Source: Bacillota bacterium (GTDB taxonomy: Bacteria > Bacillota > Clostridia > TANB77 > CAG-465). From it: a stretch of 64,000 nucleotides of DNA. The stretch covers positions 62,001-126,000 of the forward strand of contig JAEWPS010000045.1 in assembly GCA_023460515.1 (NCBI GenBank), given 5' to 3'. This document shows positions 7,213-17,152 of this stretch, in pieces; position 1 is the stretch's first letter, and each line of letters starts with the position of its first letter. The position numbers and the translations under genes were made by a program. The notes below the pieces were generated by a model. It was not told where the DNA came from, did not search any database, and was given only the letters and a program-made list of their open reading frames with translations.

Positions 7213-8475
7213 ATGAATGTAAATAAATTGTTTAATATCTCAGATAGAATAAGTAAAATATCTGTTGAATGTGAAAGTCAGTTAGAAGATATATTCAAAG
7301 GTTTTGAATATAATAGCTATGTTAATCAAGCTAAAATATTAAAATCTTTTCAAGATAATAAAGTTGCTACTATGCATCTAGGAAGTAGTACAGGTTACGG
7401 TTATGGAGATGTTGGTAGAGAAGTTATCGAAAAAATATATTCTGATGTTTTTGGTAGTGAAGATGCTTTAGTGAGGGTACAATTTGTAAATGGTACTCAT
7501 GCCATTTCTACAGCTCTATTTGCTTGTCTTAAGCCAGGGGATGAACTCCTATATATAACAGGAAAACCTTATGATACTTTGGCGGAAACAATTGGAACAA
7601 CTGAAAATACTATGTCGCTTATGAGCTATGGCGTTAAATATAATCATATAGATCTAAAAGATGGTTTAGACTTTGATGAAGAAAGAATAATTAATCATAT
7701 TAAAAATAATAAAGTAAAAATGGTTGCTATTCAAAGATCCAAAGGTTATGCTGTGAGAAAATCAATGAGAATATATCAAATTGAAAATATAATAAATAAA
7801 ATAAAAGAGATAGATAATAATATAATAGTTATGGTAGATAATTGCTATGGTGAACTTGTAGAAGAATTAGAGCCAACAAATGTTGGTGCGGATTTATGTT
7901 GTGGAAGTTTAATTAAAAATTTAGGTGGAGGACTATGCGAAACAGGTGCATATATAGTTGGAAAAACTAAATATATAGAATTATGTGCTCAGAGACTAAC
8001 TTGTCCTGGAATTGGCAAGGAATGTGGTGCTACATTACATCAAAATAGAAATATTCTTCAAGGTTTATTTATTGCACCTTCTGTAGTTTGTAATGCGTTA
8101 AAATCGATGACATTTGCATCATGTATGTTTGAAAAATTAGGTTTTACTTCATACCCAAGTTATTCAGAAAAAAGAACGGATATAATTCAAGCTGTGCAAT
8201 TTGAAAAAAAAGAGGAATTAGTTAAGTTTATACAGGGTATACAAAAAGCAAGTCCAATAGATAGCCATGTCACACCATATCCTTGGGATATGCCAGGATA
8301 TACTGATCAAGTTATAATGGCTGCGGGTACTTTCATTGAAGGAGCATCTATTGAACTTTCAGCCGATTCTCCAATACGTTTGCCATATGTTGCATATATG
8401 CAAGGTGGTATAACATATGAGTCAGCTAAACTTGCTATTTTAATTGCTATTGAAAATATGTTAAAAGAGGATTAA
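7213..8475 (+). CDS. methionine gamma-lyase family PLP protein (COG4100)
   Basis: 420-residue fold-type I pyridoxal-phosphate enzyme of the family once annotated as aluminium resistance protein and now as methionine-gamma-lyase-like. The full length matches. FVNGTHAISTALFACLKPGDELLY (about 91-114) holds the PLP phosphate-binding region. VMVDNCYGE (about 207-215) carries the Asp that contacts the pyridine nitrogen. SLIKNLGGG carries the likely Schiff-base Lys235. The real substrate is unknown. A TATAAT at 7192-7197 sits so close that the mRNA leader would be under 15 nt, with GGTGAT as ribosome site. The next gene starts 3 nt after the stop. Confidence 0.88.
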   Translation: MNVNKLFNISDRISKISVECESQLEDIFKGFEYNSYVNQAKILKSFQDNKVATMHLGSSTGYGYGDVGREVIEKIYSDVFGSEDALVRVQFVNGTHAISTALFACLKPGDELLYITGKPYDTLAETIGTTENTMSLMSYGVKYNHIDLKDGLDFDEERIINHIKNNKVKMVAIQRSKGYAVRKSMRIYQIENIINKIKEIDNNIIVMVDNCYGELVEELEPTNVGADLCCGSLIKNLGGGLCETGAYIVGKTKYIELCAQRLTCPGIGKECGATLHQNRNILQGLFIAPSVVCNALKSMTFASCMFEKLGFTSYPSYSEKRTDIIQAVQFEKKEELVKFIQGIQKASPIDSHVTPYPWDMPGYTDQVIMAAGTFIEGASIELSADSPIRLPYVAYMQGGITYESAKLAILIAIENMLKED

Positions 8476-8478
8476 ATT

Positions 8479-9732
<1,254 letters not shown>

Positions 9733-9773
9733 ATGAAAAATGATATTTATGAAGTTTTTTTAGTAAAAAAATC

Positions 9774-9802
9774 TTGATTTATTATATAAATATTTGTATA
9801 AT
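9774..9802 (+). promoter_or_regulatory. sigma-A promoter of the HtrA gene
   Basis: TTGATT (9774-9779), 17 nt, TATAAT (9797-9802). Confidence 0.65.
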
Positions 9803-9853
9803 ATAATATGTAGATAAATGAAAAACATATTAAATTGAAGGGAGTTATATGAT

Positions 9854-10981
9854 ATGGATGAAAGAGTTTTTGTAAAAGAAAAAAGATCAAATTATATTCT
9901 AGTATCTATGATAATTGTAGCACTTATAACTAGTATAGTATCCAGTGCATTTACATATGTAATATTAGACAGTAGAACAGATAAAAATGAATCTACTGGA
10001 ACTGCTACGAATACAAAGTATGAGATAAAAGAAGTAGATAATCCAGTAGTAGCAATTGCTGAAAAATGTAGTCCTTCAATCGTTGGAGTCACAGTTAAAT
10101 ATGTTACTCAAACGATGTTTGGAACGTTGGATGATGCAGGCTCTGAAGGTTCTGGGATTATTTATACTTCAGATGGTTATGTAATAACAAACTATCATGT
10201 GATAGCATCTGCATTAAATAATTCAACAGCAACTATTACTGTTACACTTCCTAATGTAGAGGAGAGTATTGCAGCAACAATTGTAGGTTCAGATAAAGTA
10301 TCAGATTTAGCATTACTTAAAATCGAAAAAACTGGTCTGACAGCTGCTGAGCTAGGTAAGTCATCAGACACTAAAGTTGGTGAGCTTGCTGTAGCAATAG
10401 GAAATCCACTTGGTCAAAATTTTGCAGGTACCGTAACGGTGGGATATGTTTCTGCTGTAAATAGAAAAATAACAGCTGAAGGTAGAACATATAACTTAAT
10501 ACAAACAGATGCTGCAATTAATTCTGGAAATAGCGGAGGGGCTTTAGTAAATAGTAAAGGTCAAGTAATAGGTATTAACAGTATTAAAGTTCAAGAAACT
10601 GGAGTTGAAGGTTTAGGATTTGCACTTCCAATAGATGATGTAAAACCTATAATAGAACAATTACTTACAAATAAAAAAATATCAAGACCGTATATAGGTT
10701 TATCTGGATTTGCATTGGACGCTAAAACTGCTGAAAAGAATAATTTAGTTGCAGGTGTTTATGTACAACAAGTGCTTGCTAATACACCAGCACAAAAAGC
10801 GGGAATTAAAAATGGCGATATAATAACTTCTATAGATGGTAAATCTGTTACTACTATGGAGGAATTAAATGAAATTAAAAACACTAAAAAAGTTGGAGAT
10901 AAAGTCGTATTAAAGATATATAGACAAAAACAAACTGCTGATATTGAAATAATACTTGCTGAGGACACGTCAGTTGAATAA
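9854..10981 (+). CDS. HtrA/DegP-like membrane-anchored serine protease with PDZ domain
   Basis: 375-residue trypsin-like quality-control protease acting outside the membrane. A short cytoplasmic N-terminus is followed by one transmembrane helix (about 15-37). The protease domain is residues 60-265 with catalytic His115 (TNYHVI), Asp151 (VSDLALLK) and Ser227 (NSGNSGGAL). One PDZ domain covers about 270-370 (PYIGLSGFAL, then AGIKNGDIITSIDG). This is the standard HtrA architecture in Bacillota. It is a single-gene unit with its own promoter. No CssRS-type regulator is adjacent, so induction cannot be inferred. Confidence 0.94.
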   Translation: MDERVFVKEKRSNYILVSMIIVALITSIVSSAFTYVILDSRTDKNESTGTATNTKYEIKEVDNPVVAIAEKCSPSIVGVTVKYVTQTMFGTLDDAGSEGSGIIYTSDGYVITNYHVIASALNNSTATITVTLPNVEESIAATIVGSDKVSDLALLKIEKTGLTAAELGKSSDTKVGELAVAIGNPLGQNFAGTVTVGYVSAVNRKITAEGRTYNLIQTDAAINSGNSGGALVNSKGQVIGINSIKVQETGVEGLGFALPIDDVKPIIEQLLTNKKISRPYIGLSGFALDAKTAEKNNLVAGVYVQQVLANTPAQKAGIKNGDIITSIDGKSVTTMEELNEIKNTKKVGDKVVLKIYRQKQTADIEIILAEDTSVE

Positions 10982-11034
10982 TATTGATTTAAAAAATTAA
11001 TAAATAATACATTATTTTCATAAAACTAATATAT

Positions 11035-11080
11035 AAAATTATATCATGTTGTAATTTTTTTTACAATATGATATAATTTT
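11035..11080 (+). promoter_or_regulatory. large inverted repeat overlapping a promoter
   Basis: The arms 11035-11054 and 11061-11080 pair over about 20 bp around a six-T loop with a single G-U position. The left arm contains TTGTAA (11049-11054) and the right arm TATAAT (11072-11077), spaced 17 nt, so the repeat holds a good -35/-10 pair for the next gene. It may also act as the terminator of the protease gene, since the right arm ends in TTTT. Confidence 0.6.
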
Positions 11081-11118
11081 ATATATTAATGTATAAATTT
11101 GTAAAAAAAGGAGGACAT

Positions 11119-11490
11119 ATGAATAAAATTAAAAATGTGTTTGAATATATTATAAATAAAATAAATCAGATTATAGCGATTGATAAAAAACAAAAAAATA
11201 ATTTATTGAATGAAAAAAATTATTACAGCAGTACGGCTACAAATAAAGTTGAATTTAGAAATCAAATATCGCGTCAAGTTCAGAAAAATGATGTTAAAAA
11301 TAATGAAATAATAGAACTTCAAAAGAAAGTGGACAATAATGAAGTTTTATTAGATGAACTGACAACTGAAGAATTATTAAAATTGAGCGAGTTATATGAT
11401 AATGATATTGAAAAATTAAAAGATCAATTTGAATATGAAAAGAGTGAATTTAAAGTTAGATACGAAAAGTATAAACAAACTGGTAATTGA
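11119..11490 (+). CDS. hypothetical coiled-coil protein
   Basis: 123 residues from the ATG that follows AAAGGAGG (11107-11114); an earlier in-frame ATG lacks a site. It is highly charged and mostly helical. The C-terminal two thirds (residues about 50-120) is a predicted coiled coil rich in Lys, Glu and Asn, with no cysteine and no membrane segment. The DUF4116 gene follows at 11505, 14 nt after the stop, so the two form a unit. This is the only intact gene in the window ending in TGA. Family unknown. Confidence 0.7.
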   Translation: MNKIKNVFEYIINKINQIIAIDKKQKNNLLNEKNYYSSTATNKVEFRNQISRQVQKNDVKNNEIIELQKKVDNNEVLLDELTTEELLKLSELYDNDIEKLKDQFEYEKSEFKVRYEKYKQTGN

Positions 11491-11504
11491 AAGTAGGCGA
11501 TTAT

Positions 11505-13100
11505 ATGAAAATTGTATATGATAAAAATGTGGCATTGAGTATGGTTTCAAAAAATGGATATCAACTTAAACATTTAAGTGAAGAACTGAGAAATGATAAA
11601 GAGGTAGTCATCACTGCAGCATATAATAATGGAGGTTCTCTTATATATGCAAGTGAAGAATTAAAAAATGATAGGGAATTTTTGCTTGCAGAAATAAAAA
11701 AGGGACATATCGATTATAAGTATATAAAAGATTTAAATAACAATATAAAAAATGATAAAGAAGCTTCGATAGCAGCAATACTTTCATATAAAAGAGATCT
11801 GTTTCGTTCACTCGGAGATGATTCTAAACATGATAAAGATGTAATATTAACCCAAGTAAAAACACATGGATACGTGAATATACCGGAAGATAATTTAAAT
11901 AACAGAGAAATAGTACAAGCTATAGCAATTATAGATCCTTCTGTTGTAAGATTATTAGATGTAAAATATACAAATGATATTAATTTTGCTAAAATGGTTT
12001 TAGAAATGCACCCAAGTGCTATGATATTTTTTCCTAGACAAACTTTAGAAAATCCTGAAATTAATAATTTATTATATGATGAGGCTGGATATAATAGATC
12101 GACTGGGTTTGGTAAAAACGGATATAATAGAGAATGGCTCAATGAGTCAGGTGAGCTTAAAAAAATATTTTCTAAAGCAAATATAAAATTTAAGTCTAAA
12201 CAAGATTATATTGATTTAGTTAATGAATATTTAGAATTAAAAACAAGTAAGGAAGCCTTTTGTGAAAAAAATAATCTAAGATTAGATGAATTTAATGATT
12301 TAATAGCGGATATTTCTAGAGAAGATATTGGTTTGAAAGAAGAATTTAATAAAAGTGCAAAAAGGGCAGCTGATATACATATTAATGTAAGAAATAAATT
12401 AACTGAGTGGATTATCTCCGGAGAAAAGAGTATAAATGAATATGCAAAAAAATATTCATTTAAATATAAATTTCCTGATTTAATTAAGAACTGCCAAAGC
12501 CAAGAATTAAGGGAAAAATTGATTCTTAAACTTTTAGATGGAATAAAAAGCAAAGAAATATCTCCTAGCGATATTATAAATATGACATCTAATATAAAAT
12601 CTAATAGTCGTTATGAAGATGCTACTAAAGAGTACGATAATTTGATGATGAGTTGCAAACATAATAGTAATATCAATAACGGTTATATCCCATCAATGCA
12701 TTCTTTGAGAAATGAATTATCATCATATAAATTAGGTTTTAATAAAGAAAAATATTTAAGTTCTAATCCTACAGTTGGTAAAATTGTAGATGGAAAATAT
12801 GATATGGTACAAGTAACTGAAGAACATGTGGAAAATGCCAAAAAATATTTAAAAATCACAGGACAATATATATGCAATAAGACAGTTATAAATATGACTT
12901 CCAAATTTGCTACTGGGCAATTAAATCCGGAAGAAGTATTTAGAGATTATACAGAAGACCAAAAATATTGTATTAATGAATTAGTTGAACAGCAAAAAGA
13001 AGAAAAAGATGATTTAAATAAGGGTATATCTGAAATTCAAGGACTAAATGATAAAATTAATAGTGAAGTAGTTAGATGTTCAGATAAAGTTATAGAATAA
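11505..13100 (+). CDS. DUF4116-repeat protein
   Basis: 531 residues from the ATG at 11505; a TTG 18 nt upstream lacks a better ribosome site. Residues about 10-125 contain degenerate repeats such as NDKEVVITAAYNNGGSLIYA and NDREFLLAEIKKG, typical of DUF4116, a repeat of unknown function best known from large proteins of protists and giant viruses and also seen in gut bacteria. The remaining 400 residues are soluble, helical and lysine-rich. No signal peptide. It is paired with the coiled-coil gene upstream and both end at a bidirectional terminator. A role as a cytosolic scaffold or effector is possible but not demonstrable. Confidence 0.7.
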   Translation: MKIVYDKNVALSMVSKNGYQLKHLSEELRNDKEVVITAAYNNGGSLIYASEELKNDREFLLAEIKKGHIDYKYIKDLNNNIKNDKEASIAAILSYKRDLFRSLGDDSKHDKDVILTQVKTHGYVNIPEDNLNNREIVQAIAIIDPSVVRLLDVKYTNDINFAKMVLEMHPSAMIFFPRQTLENPEINNLLYDEAGYNRSTGFGKNGYNREWLNESGELKKIFSKANIKFKSKQDYIDLVNEYLELKTSKEAFCEKNNLRLDEFNDLIADISREDIGLKEEFNKSAKRAADIHINVRNKLTEWIISGEKSINEYAKKYSFKYKFPDLIKNCQSQELREKLILKLLDGIKSKEISPSDIINMTSNIKSNSRYEDATKEYDNLMMSCKHNSNINNGYIPSMHSLRNELSSYKLGFNKEKYLSSNPTVGKIVDGKYDMVQVTEEHVENAKKYLKITGQYICNKTVINMTSKFATGQLNPEEVFRDYTEDQKYCINELVEQQKEEKDDLNKGISEIQGLNDKINSEVVRCSDKVIE

Positions 13101-13129
13101 TAAATTAAAATTAATTTATTAAACAGGTG

Positions 13130-13167
13130 CGAAAAAAGGAAGAAATATTATATTTCTTCCTTTTTCG
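13130..13167. terminator. bidirectional terminator
   Basis: An 18-bp stem (CGAAAAAAGGAAGAAATAT with its complement ending TTTTTCG) lies between the converging DUF4116 and rpsT genes, with A- and T-rich flanks on both sides. Confidence 0.9.
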
Positions 13168-13209
13168 TATAAAAAAATCACCTATAACTAGATGATCTTC
13201 TATATTAAA

Positions 13210-13473
13210 TTACTTTACTAACAATTTAGCTAAATTAGCTTTTTTTCTAGCAGCAGTATTTTTTGCAAGAACTCCTTTAGACCAAGCTTTATCTACTAAG
13301 CTAACAGCCGCAGTATATAATTCTTGAACATTTTCTTTGTTTTCTTTAACAGCTGCTTCAAAAGATTTAACTGCTTCTTTATAAGCTTTTTTAGTAATTT
13401 TGTTTTGTGCAGTTTTAGTTTCTATAATTTTAACTCTTTTCTTTGCTGATTTTATATTTGGCATTCGTAGCAC
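13210..13473 (-). CDS. rpsT: 30S ribosomal protein S20
   Basis: 87 residues, typical S20 length. It starts MPNIKSAKKRVKIIETK after a leader Met-Leu-Arg; the ORF ATG is at 13473, but the second Met (MPNIKSAK, start 13464) fits the family better and is 15 nt from AGGGAGGTG (13479-13487). Conserved C-terminal block KGVLAKNTAARKKANLAK. A sigma-A promoter lies upstream on this strand. Confidence 0.94.
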   Translation of the reverse strand: MLRMPNIKSAKKRVKIIETKTAQNKITKKAYKEAVKSFEAAVKENKENVQELYTAAVSLVDKAWSKGVLAKNTAARKKANLAKLLVK

Positions 13474-13509
13474 CTCCCTATAATTGTAAGATTAAATTAT
13501 TACTATAAC

Positions 13510-13538
13510 ATTTTAACATAAAAGTATTAAAAAATCAA
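13510..13538 (-). promoter_or_regulatory. sigma-A promoter of rpsT
   Basis: On the minus strand TTGATT (13538-13533), 17 nt, TAAAAT (13515-13510). Confidence 0.5.
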
Positions 13539-13591
13539 GTTTTTATGTGAATTTAGTTAAAAATAGTTTATTATTCTTAACGTTGTGTGAA

Positions 13592-14278
13592 TTATAAGTT
13601 GTTTTTTACTATTCCATATATTTCACTATGTATATCATCTATTTCTCTTAATTTACCATTTCTTACACATTCTACGATGTGCCATCCTAATTTTTTAGCA
13701 AGATAATATCCAGAATTAGATGCATTTGTCAGATGATTAATGTCAGTTTCATGAATGTCCTTTTTTGATTCATGAGTTATTTTATTCACTCTGTCTTTCA
13801 TTAAAGATAGAGTAAATTCAACTGGTATATATAAAAAGAATATAGCTGTTGGTACGGGTAATTCTAAGTCATGGTGTTCAAGGTTATAATTCCAGTCTGC
13901 AAACTCGCTTAATTTATCATAACTACCGCTTTGGCCTAAAACTTTACCACCTTGGTGTAATAAGTTAGAAGATACATATCTATCAAAAATTATAATTGTG
14001 CTATCGTCCTCATAATATTTTTGGATATTTTCTTTATATGAAATATATCTATCTACTGCGTAGAATGTAGATGCAGCCTTTGCTGAAATATCATTTGGAT
14101 TCCTTGATATATTTCCAGATAAATATTCCCTAACAGGACCAGAAGATAAATTTTCGTAATTTGGAAAAGAAGTTTTAAAACTAGATAATCCTTCAGACAG
14201 CAATCTCTTATACAATTTTTCTGTTTGGGTTTGTTTGCCGCTTCCATCAGTTCCTTCAATAACAAATATTTTATTCAT
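13592..14278 (-). CDS. tmk: thymidylate kinase (dTMP kinase)
   Basis: 228-residue P-loop kinase converting dTMP to dTDP. Walker A is GTDGSGKQT (residues 9-17). FDRYVSSN (about 98-105) holds the DR motif of thymidylate kinases. The LID region near 150-170 carries the arginine in KDRVNK. The protein is about 15-20 residues longer than the usual 205-215, and FPNYENLSSGPVREYL fits the eukaryote-like Tmk branch. It has an AGGAGGT site at the start. A ThyX protein that makes dTMP lies 1 kb away on the other strand. Confidence 0.9.
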   Translation of the reverse strand: MNKIFVIEGTDGSGKQTQTEKLYKRLLSEGLSSFKTSFPNYENLSSGPVREYLSGNISRNPNDISAKAASTFYAVDRYISYKENIQKYYEDDSTIIIFDRYVSSNLLHQGGKVLGQSGSYDKLSEFADWNYNLEHHDLELPVPTAIFFLYIPVEFTLSLMKDRVNKITHESKKDIHETDINHLTNASNSGYYLAKKLGWHIVECVRNGKLREIDDIHSEIYGIVKNNL

Positions 14279-14301
14279 AATAACCTCCTAATTATAAAAG
14301 T

Positions 14302-14330
14302 ATTTTATCATAAAAAAAATAATATATCAA
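14302..14330 (-). promoter_or_regulatory. sigma-A promoter of tmk
   Basis: Minus strand TTGATA (14330-14325), 17 nt, TAAAAT (14307-14302). Confidence 0.5.
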
Positions 14331-14362
14331 TAGAAAATAAAAATAAAATTTTTAATCACATA

Positions 14363-14391
14363 TTTACATATTGTTAAAAAAATGATATAAT
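14363..14391 (+). promoter_or_regulatory. sigma-A promoter of the TerC-family gene
   Basis: TTTACA (14363-14368), 17 nt, TATAAT (14386-14391). The leader of about 37 nt is too short for a manganese riboswitch, which often precedes this gene family. Confidence 0.75.
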
Positions 14392-14434
14392 AAAAAACAG
14401 TTTTTTGAAACAATACATAAATAAGGAGGTAATT

Positions 14435-15166
14435 ATGTTACAAGAAATAATTAATAGTTATACACAATTTTTTTCGTGGGACATATTTCATCAAATAATT
14501 ACCACACCTTCGAATTGGGGAGTTATTCTTTCGCTTATGTTTTTAGAGGGGTTATTATCTGCAGATAATGCTCTTGTACTAGCAACTATTGTTAGTAATC
14601 TTAGAACTGATAGGGAAAGAAAATTGGCTATATTTGCTGGTATGTGGGGGGCATATATTTTTAGATTTTTAATAATAGGATTTGGAGTATATTTAATACA
14701 TTTTTGGTGGATTAAACTTTTAGGAGCATTATATCTGATTTGGCTGTCTACGAAACACTTCTTCTTGACAGATAGCGAGCAAAGTGAGACAAAAACTGGA
14801 TCTAAATCTTTTTGGATGACTGTACTTCAAGTTGAAATGATGGATATAGCATTTAGTATTGATAGTGTATCAGCTGCATTTGGAATAAGTGAACAAGTAT
14901 GGGTACTATTTTTAGGAGCAATTTTTGGGATATTAATGATGAGAGGAGTAGCTCAAATATTTGTTAAACTACTTGAAAAATATGCTGAACTTAAGACTAC
15001 AGCGTATGTTCTTATAGGTATAATTGGAGTTAAAATGATGGCTTCAGTATTTGGTATACATCTTCCAGAGGGGCTTTTCTTTTCAATTTTGGCATTAGTA
15101 TTTCTTAGCACCTTTGCAATCCATTACTTTAAAACGAGAAATGTTAATGAGTATGATGAATTATAA
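14435..15166 (+). CDS. TerC family integral membrane protein
   Basis: 243 residues from the ATG after AAGGAGGT; an in-frame ATG 30 nt upstream has no site. About seven transmembrane helices. The two acidic TerC motifs are present: EGLLSADNALVLATI (about 39-53) and MDIAFSIDSVSAAFG (about 137-151). YkoY/YceF-type TerC proteins export or load Mn(II) and support secreted-protein metalation. A metal-transport role is inferred from family membership. Confidence 0.9.
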   Translation: MLQEIINSYTQFFSWDIFHQIITTPSNWGVILSLMFLEGLLSADNALVLATIVSNLRTDRERKLAIFAGMWGAYIFRFLIIGFGVYLIHFWWIKLLGALYLIWLSTKHFFLTDSEQSETKTGSKSFWMTVLQVEMMDIAFSIDSVSAAFGISEQVWVLFLGAIFGILMMRGVAQIFVKLLEKYAELKTTAYVLIGIIGVKMMASVFGIHLPEGLFFSILALVFLSTFAIHYFKTRNVNEYDEL

Positions 15167-15201
15167 TAAATATATATATTTTCAGAATAAATAAAAAACT
15201 A

Positions 15202-15230
15202 TTGAATTATTTGTCATTTTTTGATATACT
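15202..15230 (+). promoter_or_regulatory. sigma-A promoter of the ThyX gene
   Basis: TTGAAT (15202-15207), 17 nt, TATACT (15225-15230). Confidence 0.6.
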
Positions 15231-15260
15231 TTATGTGTAGAAAGAAAAGAGGTATTAGAT

Positions 15261-16736
15261 ATGTCAAATGATAACATGAAGGTGAAAATTTTTAATGTTA
15301 CACCAGAATTAGAAAAAGTTTGTTCTGCAGCGGCAAGAATGTCTACAACAGAAGGTACGTGCACAGATGTATATGAAGGTATACAAGATATAGAAGATGC
15401 AAGAAAAACACTTTCGAGAATTATACGTTTAGGACATGTTTCTGTTTTAGAACATGGATATTTTAATATAATGTTCGAAAATGTATCACTATTCTTCGAG
15501 CAATATTTAATCGAGCATAGAATTTCTGCGTATACAATAAAGTCAGGTAGATATGTAAATTTTAGTAAGGCTGGATGCTATGAACCCGAATTTAGGTATA
15601 ACAAAGAGGTATCTAATGAAATAAAAAATGAAGTAAAAAATGAATATATGAAATTTGTATCTGAATCATTTGAACTATATAAAAAACTTGTAGAAGATGG
15701 GATAAAAGTAGAAGATGCTAGATTCATACTTCCATACAGTCTTAAAACAAATATATATTGTTCTATGAATGCGAGAGAATTACTTCATCTTATATGGTCT
15801 ATGTTATATGGCAGAGGAAAAAAATACTTAGAGTTGGTAAAAATAGGAAGTTTACTTAAAGAACAATTAAATAATATAGCTCCGAGTATAGCAGAAAATT
15901 TAGAGAAAATAGAAAAAGGGGCAGAAAATAAAGAAGAAAAGTTAGATGAATTATTAGGTAAATCAGTTTTTAAAATAAATGAAGATAAAAATGAAAAATC
16001 ACTTATAGAAATAATTGATATTACATCTAATCCTGAAGAGACTATTGCTATTTCTGCAATTATTAAAAATAAACAATGTAGTATTGAAGAAGCTAAAAGA
16101 ATTTTAAATAGCAATCCAGATATGACATCTAAAATAATAGATATTATATTTGAAGATAAGAGAAAAAGAGAATTAGAACAAGTAAATATTACTTTTAGAA
16201 TGAACGATATGCCTCTTATATTATTAAAGCATCAAGTTAGACATAGAATACAAAATATTAATATACCAACATTTACAGAAATATCTAATACTACAAGATA
16301 TTCATATCCACCATCTATTATTGAAAAAGGCGAGGAATACAAACAATTACTTTCAGATTTTTATGCTGATGCTAATCAATTATACAAAAAATTTCAAGAT
16401 TTAGGTATATATATAGAAGATTTAGTATATTTATTTTTACATGGTAAAAATGTAGATTTCATTACAACCATGAATGCTAGAATATTATATCATATATGTA
16501 ATCTTAGAACTTGTAATAGAGCTCAATGGAAAATGAGAGAGTATTACAGAGAATTATTAAATAAATTAATGGAACAATATCCGAATATATTTAAAAGATT
16601 TGGTCCTAATTGTTATACAAAAGGTTATTGTCCTGAAGGAAAGCTAACTTGTGGAAAAATGGAATTTGTTAAACAAGATTTTGCATGGACTGCTATTAGT
16701 ATTGAAAATAGAATGAAAGAAATCAATAATAAATAA
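15261..16736 (+). CDS. thyX: double-length FAD-dependent thymidylate synthase (two ThyX domains)
   Basis: 491 residues, about twice a normal ThyX (about 220). The enzyme makes dTMP from dUMP using methylene-tetrahydrofolate, NADPH and FAD. The N-half has LGHVSVLEH (57-65) and a degenerate signature EHRISAYTIKSGRY (85-98). The C-half has RHR at 327-329, TRYSYPPS nearby, and LRTCNRAQWKMR (415-426), the conserved block close to the substrate site. Both halves contain MNAR followed by a Leu-His pattern, showing a duplication. The N-half lacks the LRxxxxAQ block, so the halves have specialised. A lysine/glutamate-rich linker (about 215-265) joins them. It probably folds as a pseudo-dimer. No thyA is visible. 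tmk lies nearby on the other strand. Confidence 0.85.
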   Translation: MSNDNMKVKIFNVTPELEKVCSAAARMSTTEGTCTDVYEGIQDIEDARKTLSRIIRLGHVSVLEHGYFNIMFENVSLFFEQYLIEHRISAYTIKSGRYVNFSKAGCYEPEFRYNKEVSNEIKNEVKNEYMKFVSESFELYKKLVEDGIKVEDARFILPYSLKTNIYCSMNARELLHLIWSMLYGRGKKYLELVKIGSLLKEQLNNIAPSIAENLEKIEKGAENKEEKLDELLGKSVFKINEDKNEKSLIEIIDITSNPEETIAISAIIKNKQCSIEEAKRILNSNPDMTSKIIDIIFEDKRKRELEQVNITFRMNDMPLILLKHQVRHRIQNINIPTFTEISNTTRYSYPPSIIEKGEEYKQLLSDFYADANQLYKKFQDLGIYIEDLVYLFLHGKNVDFITTMNARILYHICNLRTCNRAQWKMREYYRELLNKLMEQYPNIFKRFGPNCYTKGYCPEGKLTCGKMEFVKQDFAWTAISIENRMKEINNK

Positions 16737-16744
16737 GTTACAAT

Positions 16745-16782
16745 AAAGTATCAAATCTAGTAAAATGGAATTGATACTTTTT
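16745..16782 (+). terminator. rho-independent terminator
   Basis: AAAGTATCAA (16745-16754) pairs with TTGATACTTT (16771-16780) plus trailing T. Confidence 0.75.
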
Positions 16783-16897
16783 GTAATGTTAAATAAAAAT
16801 AATACGATTAAAATCGGTAAATATGGTGTTTGTTACACAAATATTTCGAAAAGAATAAATATTTTATGTAAAATGTGACTATTTTGACAAAAACACT

Positions 16898-16925
16898 TGA
16901 TTTTTGCTTAAAATTAAGCTATAAT
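16898..16925 (+). promoter_or_regulatory. sigma-A promoter of the S10 operon
   Basis: TTGATT (16898-16903), 16 nt, TATAAT (16920-16925). A TTGACA at 16884-16889 is too far upstream to pair. Confidence 0.6.
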
Positions 16926-16931
16926 ATATCT

Positions 16932-17152
16932 ATGATTTTGCGTTGAAGTAGAATGTGGCTATCCATCATAGAGATAGGGAACTTCTATGGAGCATGTCTG
17001 ATTTTAAATCGGGCGGCAAGTATAAATTATGTATTTGCCAAGTTTTTAATCATTAATTGGTTAAAATTTGGTTTAATATATATACTAAAAAGAAACACAC
17101 GGGGTGGTGTAACACTTGCCAAACAATATTCTATAGTAAAGGAGTGTTATTA
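16932..17152 (+). promoter_or_regulatory. long untranslated leader of the S10 operon
   Basis: About 220 nt separate the promoter from rpsJ. No gene is supported here: a 66-codon frame over it lacks a ribosome site and protein-like composition. CTGATTT and AAATCGG (16998-17012) and CACAC with GTGT (17096-17110) can pair, and the stretch is locally less AT-rich than its surroundings. In several bacteria the S10 leader is the target of L4 feedback control. Whether this leader does the same cannot be read from sequence alone. Confidence 0.45.

Noticed and set aside
11488..11496. TGA read as a sense codon
   Set aside because: Reading through adds two residues and then hits TAG; Trp is encoded by TGG everywhere, so there is no evidence for recoding.
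14282..14434. Manganese (yybP-ykoY) riboswitch before the TerC gene
   Set aside because: The leader after the promoter is only about 37 nt and has none of the conserved motif.
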